Source: Firmicutes bacterium UBA5774
Lineage (GTDB): Bacteria > Bacillota > Clostridia > Peptostreptococcales > Anaerovoracaceae
Direction of reading: 5' to 3'
Assembly: GCA_002418625.1 (NCBI GenBank)
Contig: DIEM01000029.1
Coordinates: forward strand, 1-19,177
DNA length: 19,177 nucleotides
The position numbers and the translations under genes were made by a program. Under the pieces are notes generated by a model, which worked only from the letters and a program-made list of their open reading frames with translations, searched no databases and was not told the origin of the DNA. Shown here piece by piece: positions 1 through 7,274 of the stretch; within the stretch, counting starts at the first letter, position 1, and every line of letters starts with the position of its first letter.

Positions 1-1
1 G

Positions 2-1279
2 ATTCTTGCACTTACAAGCACAGCCTTCGATCCGAGACTGGGCGCCATATTCCCGATGGTCCTGTCGGCGATCGGTATTTTTGCGTCGATCATCGGCATT
101 ATGCTGGTTCGCGGCAATGAGAATTCCAATCCTGCCTCAGCATTGAACCGAGGGACATATATCAGCGGCGCCATTGTCGTAGTCGCTTCCTTCATTTTAA
201 GCAATGCATTCTTCGGTACATTTAACTATGCATTTGCCATCATCGCCGGTCTTGTAGTCGGCATCGTCATAGGCAAGTTGACTGAAATCTATACTTCTGG
301 AGATTATAAGTATGTCAAGCGCATCGCGCAGCAATGCGAAACCGGCCCCGCTACGACGATCATCAGCGGTTTCGGCATCGGAATGCTTTCGACCGTCTGG
401 CCGGTCCTGTTTATTGTGGCAGGTATTATCATATCCTATAATTTCGCAGGACTTTACGGCATTGCCCTGGCGGCAGTCGGAATGCTCTCTACAACAGGCA
501 TGGTCGTTGCGGTAGATGCTTACGGTCCTGTCTCGGACAATGCCGGCGGTATTGCTGAAATGGCCGATCTGCCTAAAGAAGTTCGAAAAATCACGGATAA
601 GCTTGACGCGGTCGGCAATACAACGGCTGCTATCGGAAAGGGATTCGCGATCGGTTCAGCCGCTTTGACAGCACTGGCGCTGTTCGCCTCATATTCTCAG
701 GTTGCAGGCTTAAAAGTCATCGATTTGCTTAATCCAATGGTAGTCGGCGGATTATTCATCGGTGCGGCACTTCCGTTCTTCTTCTCGGCTCTGACCATGA
801 ACTCTGTCGGCAAAGCCGCTTTCCAGATGATTGAGGAAGTTAGAAGGCAGTTCAGGGAAGATGCGGGTATCATGGCAGGCACATCGAAGCCTGATTATGC
901 CAGGTGCGTAGATATAAGTACAAAGGCGGCGCTTCAAGAAATGCTGGCGCCCGGACTCCTGGCCGTTGTCGCCCCTCTCGCTGTCGGCATCCTGATGGGT
1001 GTGGAAGCGTTGGGCGGACTATTGGCAGGCGCTTTGGCGGCAGGTGTGCTGCTCGCGATCATGATGGCCAATGCAGGCGGTGCATGGGATAACGCAAAGA
1101 AATACATCGAAGAGGGACATCACGGAGGAAAAGGCAGCGAGGCTCATAAGGCGGCTGTTGTTGGAGATACGGTCGGCGATCCTTTCAAGGATACATCCGG
1201 TCCATCGATCAACATCCTGATCAAGCTGATGACGATCGTATCGGTCGTATTCGTTCCCATATTCCTGATGTTCAACTAA
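2..1279 (+). CDS. hppA: Membrane-bound ion-pumping pyrophosphatase, C-terminal part (5' end outside window)
   Basis: This integral membrane enzyme couples hydrolysis of pyrophosphate to pumping of Na+ and/or H+ out of the cytoplasm. The reading frame is open from position 2, so about 425 C-terminal residues are present and the start lies upstream of the window. Family signatures are clear: the DAYGPVSDNAGGIAEMA motif that binds Mg-pyrophosphate, a GNTTAAIGKG segment, and a C-terminal NAGGAWDNAKKYIE plus VGDPFKDTSGPSINILIK segment. Several long hydrophobic stretches are membrane helices. In this family an alanine after GNTTA, rather than lysine, marks the K+-dependent subgroup, so I infer K+ dependence. 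The residues that decide Na+ against H+ specificity lie upstream and cannot be read, so the pumped ion is unknown. A strong terminator follows directly. Confidence 0.96.
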   Translation: MLALTSTAFDPRLGAIFPMVLSAIGIFASIIGIMLVRGNENSNPASALNRGTYISGAIVVVASFILSNAFFGTFNYAFAIIAGLVVGIVIGKLTEIYTSGDYKYVKRIAQQCETGPATTIISGFGIGMLSTVWPVLFIVAGIIISYNFAGLYGIALAAVGMLSTTGMVVAVDAYGPVSDNAGGIAEMADLPKEVRKITDKLDAVGNTTAAIGKGFAIGSAALTALALFASYSQVAGLKVIDLLNPMVVGGLFIGAALPFFFSALTMNSVGKAAFQMIEEVRRQFREDAGIMAGTSKPDYARCVDISTKAALQEMLAPGLLAVVAPLAVGILMGVEALGGLLAGALAAGVLLAIMMANAGGAWDNAKKYIEEGHHGGKGSEAHKAAVVGDTVGDPFKDTSGPSINILIKLMTIVSVVFVPIFLMFN

Positions 1280-1292
1280 TAAATTTTAAATC

Positions 1293-1324
1293 AAAAAGGA
1301 AGCTGCGCCGCAGCTTCCTTTTTT
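1293..1324 (+). terminator. Rho-independent terminator after hppA
   Basis: A perfect 11-bp stem (1296-1306 AAGGAAGCTGC with 1310-1320) closes a 3-nt GCC loop and is followed by a run of T to 1324. The A-run before the stem can extend the pairing and might also work for minus-strand transcription. It ends only about 7 nt before the Shine-Dalgarno site of rnr. Confidence 0.9.
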
Positions 1325-1341
1325 AAAAAAGAGGTGACGGT

Positions 1342-3483
1342 ATGGATACCAGAGATCGCATTCTTGATTTACTGACAGGCAAGAATTATAAACCCTTATC
1401 AGATATCGAAATTGTGAATCAATTTGGATTAAAAGGACGCGAAGCGGCACAACTTGTTTCCTTGCTCGATGAAATGGAACGTGAAGGGGCAGTGGCCAGA
1501 ACCAAAAAAGGGAAATATGTCATGCCGGAGGCACTTGGACTTGTCACAGGCGTATTGTCGCGCCATAAAAAAGGATTCGGGTTTGTGGTTCCTGAAAGCG
1601 GTCCTGAAGGAGATGTCTTTATCGGAAGCAGGAAAATCGGCGGCGCCATGAACGGCGACATCGTGATGGCCCGGCTGAAAGAATCATCCGGTCCGGGGCG
1701 CAGCAGGGAAGGAGAAATAGTCAGAATCCTGAAAAGAGCTCATGATGAAGTGATAGGAACGCTATATATCCAAAAGGGATATGGCTTTGTTAAGCCGGAC
1801 GATCCTAAACTGCAGGAAGATATTTTCATCTCGGAAAACCATTTTGAAACCGCAGAAGACGGAGACAAGGTCGTCGCTCAAATCACCGCATGGCCTCAAG
1901 GAGCTAAGAACGCACAGGGAAAAATCATAGAAATCATTGGTAAAAGCGGAGAAGCAGGCAACGACATCAAGGGGCTGATAAGACAGTACAAGCTTTCTGA
2001 GGAATTTCCGGACAAAGCCATGCTTGAAGCCGAACAGATCTCTCCTGTGATAGATCCGGCGGATCTGTCTGGCCGAATGGATCTGAGGGATACTTTGACC
2101 ATAACGATCGACGGAGCAGATGCAAAGGATCTTGACGATGCTGTATCGCTGCGAAAGAATGACAGAGGAAATTATTTGCTTGGTGTCCATATCGCCGATG
2201 TTAGTCATTATGTGTTCGAGGATTCAGCGCTTGACAGGGAGGCTGCCGAAAGAGGATGCAGCGTCTATCTGATCGATCAGGTGCTGCCGATGCTCCCTGA
2301 AAAATTGTCAAACGGGATCTGCAGCCTCAATCCGAAAATGGATAGATTGACGCTCAGTGTTGAAGTGGAACTGGATAAAGAAGGGAATGCCGTGGGACAC
2401 AGAATCTTCAACAGCGTCATCAGAACGACCGAGCGCATGATCTACACAGATGTGTCGGACATGCTTGAAAATGAAGATGCGGAATTGATAGGAAAATACA
2501 GGCATATTTACAGTACGATCGTTTTGATGCGCGAATTGGCGCTGACTCTGCGTAAAAAAAGAACCGAAAGAGGCGGTATTGATTTTGATTTCGATGAACC
2601 GTTCATTACGCTTAACGAGGCCGGCATACCTGTCGATGTGGAGATTGCAGAGCGCAGGATCGGAAATCGCATTATAGAAGAGTTCATGCTTAAAGCGAAT
2701 GAAGTCATCGCCGAGCATTTTTTCTGGATGGATATACCGTTTGTCTTTAGAGTGCACGGCAAGCCCGATCCTTTAAAAATTCAGGATTTTGGTAAATTTG
2801 TATCAAATTTCGGCTATCATTTAAAAGGGAATCCGGAAAATATTCATGTCAAAGCGCTCAATGCGATCCTTGAACAGGCTGAGGGAAAGGTTGAAGAACA
2901 TATCATCAATACGGTCATGCTGAGGACTATGAAGAAAGCCGTCTATTCGACAGAATGTGAAGGGCATTTTGGGCTTGGTGTCAAGTATTACTGCCATTTC
3001 ACTTCTCCAATCAGGAGATATCCGGATCTTATGATCCATCGTATCATAAAAGAAGCGATCGGCAGCGGCTTCGGGGACAAGAGACAAAAGGCACTCAAAC
3101 GCAAGGCGGAAATCGCGGCGGAGCATTCCTCCGAGAGAGAGAAGCTTTCCGAAGAAATCGAAAGGGAAGTTGAAAAGCTCAAGAAAGCGGAATACATGTC
3201 CTATCGCATAGGTGAAAGCTTTGATGGAGTTGTCAGCGGAGTCGTTCAATCCGGCTTCTTTGTGGAAATAGAAAACACGATAGAAGGAATGGTGCGGGCT
3301 GAGCTTCTGACAGATGACTATTACAGATTCGAGCCGGCAAAATACAGGCTGATTGGTGACAGGACAAGAAAAATCTTCACAATCGGTGACAAGGTGAGGA
3401 TCAAAGTCGTCGGTGTCGATCTGCATAAAAGAGAGATAGATTTCGACCTTTTATCTGTCCGGATTCCAAAAGCCAGGCAATAA
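1342..3483 (+). CDS. rnr: Ribonuclease R (3'-5' exoribonuclease, RNB family)
   Basis: RNase R degrades structured RNA processively from the 3' end in mRNA and rRNA turnover and tmRNA-linked quality control. The 713-residue protein shows the full domain order: an N-terminal winged helix (about 1-70), two cold-shock OB domains (about 72-215; GFGFV and GYGFVKPDD motifs), the RNB catalytic domain and a C-terminal S1 domain from about residue 624. The metal-binding aspartates are seen in D257-GADAK-D263-L-D265-D266, matching the RNase II/R active-site spacing. The start is ATG with GAGGTG 5 nt upstream. The protein ends soon after S1 (RIPKARQ) and has no lysine-rich tail, unlike some family members. 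Its last 33 bp overlap the convergent trkH. The usual neighbours secG and smpB are absent. Identification is secure. Confidence 0.97.
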   Translation: MDTRDRILDLLTGKNYKPLSDIEIVNQFGLKGREAAQLVSLLDEMEREGAVARTKKGKYVMPEALGLVTGVLSRHKKGFGFVVPESGPEGDVFIGSRKIGGAMNGDIVMARLKESSGPGRSREGEIVRILKRAHDEVIGTLYIQKGYGFVKPDDPKLQEDIFISENHFETAEDGDKVVAQITAWPQGAKNAQGKIIEIIGKSGEAGNDIKGLIRQYKLSEEFPDKAMLEAEQISPVIDPADLSGRMDLRDTLTITIDGADAKDLDDAVSLRKNDRGNYLLGVHIADVSHYVFEDSALDREAAERGCSVYLIDQVLPMLPEKLSNGICSLNPKMDRLTLSVEVELDKEGNAVGHRIFNSVIRTTERMIYTDVSDMLENEDAELIGKYRHIYSTIVLMRELALTLRKKRTERGGIDFDFDEPFITLNEAGIPVDVEIAERRIGNRIIEEFMLKANEVIAEHFFWMDIPFVFRVHGKPDPLKIQDFGKFVSNFGYHLKGNPENIHVKALNAILEQAEGKVEEHIINTVMLRTMKKAVYSTECEGHFGLGVKYYCHFTSPIRRYPDLMIHRIIKEAIGSGFGDKRQKALKRKAEIAAEHSSEREKLSEEIEREVEKLKKAEYMSYRIGESFDGVVSGVVQSGFFVEIENTIEGMVRAELLTDDYYRFEPAKYRLIGDRTRKIFTIGDKVRIKVVGVDLHKREIDFDLLSVRIPKARQ

Positions 3484-4911
3484 TAATAATATAATCGTGA
3501 ATAATTCAAGACGTCCCGCAAGCATCAGAAAGCACATCAGCAGTGTGACCGGATCAGAGAAGATGCTGTAATTCATCACAGGGCCGACGAGTTCAAAACC
3601 CGGCCCTATATTTCCCAGAGTTGCCGCGGCAGCGCTGGCAGAGACGACCATCCCATATCCGTCAAGCGATATGAGGATCATTCCCAAAAAATATAGCAGA
3701 AAATACAAAAATATGAAGCTGGCGATTGCCGATACAATTCCTGCAGGGACCGGACGCCCGTCAAGCTTGACAGGCACGACGGCCCTCGGATGGAGCTTCC
3801 GGAAAATTTCGCGGCCTATAAGCTTGAACGCGATGATCACGCGAATGACTTTGACGGAGCCTGACGTTGATGCCGAGCAACCGCCTACAAACATCAGAAT
3901 GAACAGCAGCATTTTGCTGAAAGTAGGCCACAGGTCAAAATCGGCTGTCGCATACCCGGTAGTTGTTGTTATGGAAGCGACCTGAAAGAAAGTATATCGG
4001 GCTGTCTCGCCGGACGAGGCATAAGTGCCGGTAAAATAGAGATTTAAACCGATGAGCAGCATTGAGGAGACAAGTATCAAAAAATAAACCCGCAGCTCAT
4101 TGTCTGTGAAGAATTCTCTCCATTTGCCTTTGATCAATTCATAATAAAGATTAAAATTGATGCCGGCGAGGATCATGAATATTCCGATGACGATTTCTGC
4201 ATAAAGGCTGTTAAAACCTGCGATGCTGGCATTGTAGGTCGAGAAGCCTCCGGTCCCCATCGTTCCGAAGGTATGGACAAAGGAATCGTAAGGACCCATT
4301 CCTCCCAGAAGTAACAGGATGATTTCAATTGCAGTTAATGCTATATAGATCAGGTACAGAATTTTTGCCGTATCAGATATCTTCGACGACACTTTATCCA
4401 GTACCGGGCCGGGTGTTTCAGCCTTGGCGATCTGCTGGCCGCCGATACCAAGAGCCGGCAGCAGTGCGATGACGAATACCAGGATTCCCATTCCGCCGAG
4501 CCAATGCGTGAACGATCGCCAAAACAGGATGCCTTTTGGCAATGCCTCTATATCGGTCAAAATTGATGCTCCGGTGGTTGTAAAACCAGATACTGTTTCA
4601 AAATAAGCGTCAATGAAACTCGGTATCGCACCTGACATGACAAATGGCAAGGCTCCAATCAAGGAGCCCACGATCCAGCAAAGCGCCGCTATGGCATATC
4701 CGTCCCGGATCCTGACGGCATGCGATTTTATGGTGACTTTCTGCGCAAAGATACCAGCAATTGTTCCTATGGCTATACATGCGGCGAATGAATATATTGC
4801 GGGCGTTTCGTTATAGTACATCGATACGATCAGAGGCGGTACCATCGACGCCGAGATTATCCATAATATCACACCCAGGATCTTCACGATCATCCTGTAA
4901 TTTAAAACCAT
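3451..4911 (-). CDS. trkH: Trk/Ktr-type potassium uptake protein TrkH
   Basis: This is the membrane, ion-conducting subunit of a K+ uptake system, gated by the cytoplasmic TrkA subunit encoded just upstream. The 486-residue protein is strongly hydrophobic with many helices. All four pore loops with filter glycines are visible: TTTGA (111-115), GTGG (219-222), TTTTGY (315-320) and GNIGPG (433-438). The family-typical C-terminal AGRLELFTI segment is present near residue 465. The start is ATG at 4911 with a GAAGGCGG-type ribosome site in the 19-bp gap after trkA, so the two genes are co-transcribed. The 3' end runs 33 bp into the convergent rnr gene and no separate terminator is visible. Confidence 0.96.
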   Translation of the reverse strand: MVLNYRMIVKILGVILWIISASMVPPLIVSMYYNETPAIYSFAACIAIGTIAGIFAQKVTIKSHAVRIRDGYAIAALCWIVGSLIGALPFVMSGAIPSFIDAYFETVSGFTTTGASILTDIEALPKGILFWRSFTHWLGGMGILVFVIALLPALGIGGQQIAKAETPGPVLDKVSSKISDTAKILYLIYIALTAIEIILLLLGGMGPYDSFVHTFGTMGTGGFSTYNASIAGFNSLYAEIVIGIFMILAGINFNLYYELIKGKWREFFTDNELRVYFLILVSSMLLIGLNLYFTGTYASSGETARYTFFQVASITTTTGYATADFDLWPTFSKMLLFILMFVGGCSASTSGSVKVIRVIIAFKLIGREIFRKLHPRAVVPVKLDGRPVPAGIVSAIASFIFLYFLLYFLGMILISLDGYGMVVSASAAAATLGNIGPGFELVGPVMNYSIFSDPVTLLMCFLMLAGRLELFTIILLLLPGFWNPDR

Positions 4912-4930
4912 TCGTCAAATCCGCCTTCTC

Positions 4931-6295
4931 TTATTTGAAAAACTTGCTGTGTCCGGATTTCAACAACTTTTCAAGCTTTGGGACATCTGAAAGCAGGCAG
5001 AATATAGTTACTCTGTCATTGACTTTCAATTCTGTTTCGCCGCTTGGAATAATGATAACGCCGCCTCTGTCTATAGCGGCGATGATAACGCCCGGCGGCA
5101 GCGGGATCCTGGAAATCGGCGTATGCAGGATCTGCATGTTTTTATCCGCAACGATTTCCATGATTTCAGCCTGGCCTTGAATCAACTGGGAAGAGATGAT
5201 GCGCTTGGAGCCCTGAATGAATCTGAGGATGTTGCTGGCAGTGATATCAAGCGGATTCAGCGCCATGTCGATACCGAGCTTTTCGATCAGCTCAGCATAA
5301 CTTTTTCTGCTGACCTTGGCAACAACATCGGGAATGCCATGCTGCTTAGCCATCAGTGCCAGCAGAAGATTATCCTCGTCATAGCCTGTTGCGGTTATGA
5401 ACGCGTCCATTTCGTCAAGATTCTCTTCTTCGAGCAGATTCATGTCCGTCGCGTCGCCATGCAGAACCAGGACATCATTGAGATGCTCCGATAAATATTG
5501 GCAGCGTTCCCGGTCTATTTCTATGATCTTGACCGAGACGTCCACTTCTGACAGCTGCTTGGCAAGATACAGGCCTGTTTTTCCCCCACCCACGATCATT
5601 ACTTTATGAAGGACAGGCATCGCGTAATTATCGTGGACGATGACGTTCAGTTTGTCGATATTCTCTTTTTCGCCGATCACGTAAAGATAGTCTTCCTCAA
5701 GAACGACGGTATCCTTGTGGGGTATTATGATCTTTCCTTTGCGCGATATTGCTAGCACCAGCATATTTTCAAGCATCTTGATGATATCCTTGATGGATTT
5801 GTCGATGATGACAGGAAGCTTTTCAGTCGAAAACTCCGTCAATTCCGTTTTTCCGCCTGAAAAAATGACGTTCGAATGGCTGTACTGCTCATGGAGGTAT
5901 TTAAATATCTCGTTGGATATGGCCATGTCCGGGTTGACGATATAGTCGATGTTCATTGCTTCTTTTATGAAATCGATCTGCCTCATATGCTCGGGATCCC
6001 GGATTCTCGCTATTGCCTTGGGACATCCGAGTTTTTTCGCAAAGCTGCAGATCACGATATTCTTTTCATCCGTATCGGTAACGGCAACCAGATAATCGTA
6101 GCTTTTAATATCCAGGTCCCTCAATACCTCTATTTGTTTTGCGTTGGCGCTGACTGCCAGCAGATCGAGCTGTGTGCCGATCTTCTGCAGAAGTTCTGCG
6201 TTTTTATCGATCAGGGTGACGGCATTGTCGCCGCCCAGAAGTGCTTCAGTGATTTTTATTCCAAGTTTTCCGGCTCCGATGACCGCGACTTTCAT
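4931..6295 (-). CDS. trkA: Trk potassium uptake regulatory subunit TrkA (two RCK domains)
   Basis: This cytoplasmic nucleotide-binding subunit assembles under TrkH and controls K+ flux in response to NAD(H) or adenine nucleotides. The 454-residue length fits the tandem type: RCK-N1 with the Rossmann glycine motif GAGKLG (7-12) and acidic D30, RCK-C1 (about 140-220), RCK-N2 with GGGKTG (236-241) and D261, then RCK-C2 (about 370-450). Both nucleotide-binding sites look intact. The start is ATG at 6295, preceded on the minus strand by AAAGGGGAA. It is the first gene of trkA-trkH. An extended -10 promoter lies just upstream in the divergent region shared with the MBL gene. Confidence 0.96.
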   Translation of the reverse strand: MKVAVIGAGKLGIKITEALLGGDNAVTLIDKNAELLQKIGTQLDLLAVSANAKQIEVLRDLDIKSYDYLVAVTDTDEKNIVICSFAKKLGCPKAIARIRDPEHMRQIDFIKEAMNIDYIVNPDMAISNEIFKYLHEQYSHSNVIFSGGKTELTEFSTEKLPVIIDKSIKDIIKMLENMLVLAISRKGKIIIPHKDTVVLEEDYLYVIGEKENIDKLNVIVHDNYAMPVLHKVMIVGGGKTGLYLAKQLSEVDVSVKIIEIDRERCQYLSEHLNDVLVLHGDATDMNLLEEENLDEMDAFITATGYDEDNLLLALMAKQHGIPDVVAKVSRKSYAELIEKLGIDMALNPLDITASNILRFIQGSKRIISSQLIQGQAEIMEIVADKNMQILHTPISRIPLPPGVIIAAIDRGGVIIIPSGETELKVNDRVTIFCLLSDVPKLEKLLKSGHSKFFK

Positions 6296-6324
6296 AAGCT
6301 GTTCCCCTTTAAAATATTAATGGT

Positions 6325-6354
6325 TTGAAGTATAATTTCATCATGTAGTATAAA
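6325..6354 (+). promoter_or_regulatory. Putative promoter of the MBL-fold gene
   Basis: TTGAAG (6325-6330), an 18-nt spacer and TATAAA (6349-6354) resemble a housekeeping-sigma promoter pointing to the MBL gene. The predicted leader is about 60 nt and contains a possible small hairpin (AACCG at 6380-6384 with CGGTT at 6403-6407). Its -10 box abuts that of the opposing trkA promoter. Confidence 0.5.
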
Positions 6355-6381
6355 TTGTACCACTAATTTTATGAATGGCAA
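6354..6381 (-). promoter_or_regulatory. Putative promoter of trkA-trkH
   Basis: Read on the minus strand: TTGCCA (6381-6376), a 16-nt spacer ending in TGG, then TACAAT (6359-6354). That is five of six consensus bases in each box plus an extended -10 TGn. The predicted leader to the trkA ATG is about 50 nt. A second candidate slightly upstream is TTGATG, 17 nt, TAAAAT. Confidence 0.6.
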
Positions 6382-6422
6382 CCGGTTTCATCAAATTATA
6401 AGCGGTTTGCGATGGAGGTCTC

Positions 6423-7037
6423 ATGAAAATAAAGCGCATTATCGGCGGAAATATCGAGAGCAATGGATATGTCATTTATGATAATGAAGGCGGCACCGGA
6501 TATGTGATCGATCCGGGCTATAATCCGGAGCGTTACATTTCTGTGATCCGGAAACTCGAGCTGACTATTGCCGGCATACTTTTAACACACCATCATTATG
6601 ATCATGTCGGAGCAGTCGATAAAATCAAGGCCTGTACAGGCTGCAAGGTATATTTGCATCGTGAGGATTGCGATATTTATAAGAAAAATATCGATGTCAT
6701 GCCTGAGCATGGTGACAGGATCCAAATGGATGAAGATGAACTGGTCGTGCTTCATACACCGGGGCATACCCGCGGAAGCGTCTGCTTTTTCTCCGAAAAA
6801 AGCAAACTCGTATTCACGGGTGATACGATATTCAATGTGGATCTTGGAAGGACCGATCTTGCGGATGGCTCAACCGCTCAGATGCAAAGATCGATGAAGG
6901 ATATCGCTGATAAATGGGGCAACGATATAACGATCTATCCCGGCCATGGGGATCCTGCCACGATGAAGTATGTCCGAAAGCATAACAAGGAATTTTGTGA
7001 CCTCGTTCGCTTCATGGGCTTGACGCCCGGGCAGTGA
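6423..7037 (+). CDS. Metallo-beta-lactamase-fold hydrolase (glyoxalase II-like), with altered C-terminus
   Basis: A 204-residue soluble MBL-fold protein of the small glyoxalase II-like group found in Firmicutes (YqgX-like). Zinc ligands are all present: H56-x-H58-x-D60-H61 (THHHYDH), H115 (HTPGH), D134 (FTGDT) and H175 (YPGHG). The substrate is not known; thioester hydrolysis, as by hydroxyacylglutathione or bacillithiol-type thiol conjugate hydrolases, is the family-based guess. The start is ATG with GGAGG 4 nt upstream. The last eight residues (FMGLTPGQ) are read from a displaced fragment of comM. A second copy of the gene's 3' end at 8344-8392 instead continues in frame to TGA straight after DLVR, so the ancestral protein probably ended there. 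The catalytic core is unaffected. Confidence 0.92.
   Translation: MKIKRIIGGNIESNGYVIYDNEGGTGYVIDPGYNPERYISVIRKLELTIAGILLTHHHYDHVGAVDKIKACTGCKVYLHREDCDIYKKNIDVMPEHGDRIQMDEDELVVLHTPGHTRGSVCFFSEKSKLVFTGDTIFNVDLGRTDLADGSTAQMQRSMKDIADKWGNDITIYPGHGDPATMKYVRKHNKEFCDLVRFMGLTPGQ
6963..7011 (+). repeat. 49-bp direct repeat, left copy (inside the MBL gene 3' end)
   Basis: This stretch is identical base for base to 8344-8392 and encodes MKYVRKHNKEFCDLVR of the MBL protein. The two copies bound a 1,332-bp block holding the comM fragment and the AEC transporter gene. Flanking bases on both sides differ between the copies, so the repeat ends are sharp. Confidence 0.97.
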
Positions 7038-7121
7038 TCATTGAAACAGATTAATCGAACGGCCTTCCGGGATTCCAGGCGGATGGCCTTCCGGATACAT
7101 CCGTATGCGAATCGAAGGAGC
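7005..7121 (+). pseudogene. Displaced, decayed fragment of comM (codons 8-47)
   Basis: This 117-bp stretch aligns without gaps to 8973-9089 at the start of the intact comM gene, with 7 mismatches (about 94% identity). Relative to comM, five of the seven differences change the codon, including TTA to TAA (a stop, 7052-7054), two Val changes to Ala and Asp, and Arg to Cys. That pattern is expected of an untranslated relic drifting without selection. The left edge is the 7-bp GTTCGCT that the MBL 3' end and comM share. The right edge is abrupt at 7121-7122. Its first part is now read, in another frame, as the C-terminus of the MBL protein. Confidence 0.93.
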
Positions 7122-7157
7122 AACTATTATGTTTGATTCGGAAAGAAGCCAGATATC

Positions 7158-7186
7158 TTGACGAAGCCATATGAATATGTTAAAGT
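7158..7186 (+). promoter_or_regulatory. Putative promoter of the AEC transporter gene
   Basis: TTGACG (7158-7163), exactly 17 nt including a TGT extended -10 element, then TAAAGT (7181-7186). Predicted transcription start is near 7193, giving a leader of about 80 nt. The TTG at 7158, which could otherwise be read as a start codon, is better explained as this -35 box. Confidence 0.55.
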
Positions 7187-7274
7187 TCGAAATGATTCCT
7201 GGAATGATCCGGTGAATCCGAACGATGACAGAATGCCGCGAAAGCGCTTTTTCAAACGGCGGAAAGGATTACAA

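Noticed and set aside
2821..3426. Long minus-strand open frame of 201 codons inside rnr
   Set aside because: It lies wholly antisense to the conserved RNB and S1 domains, resembles no protein family and has no convincing ribosome site; a shadow of rnr codon use.
7129..7161. Ten-codon leader ORF (MFDSERSQIS) with AAGGAG 8 nt upstream, ending at the TTG at 7158
   Set aside because: Attractive as a coupled leader peptide, but it lies upstream of the predicted transporter transcript start and its ribosome site arises from the comM relic; too short to support.
7158..7274. 39-residue N-terminal extension of the AEC transporter from TTG 7158
   Set aside because: The TTG is better explained as a -35 box, the extension is charged and unlike the family, and TTG 7275 has a better ribosome site.
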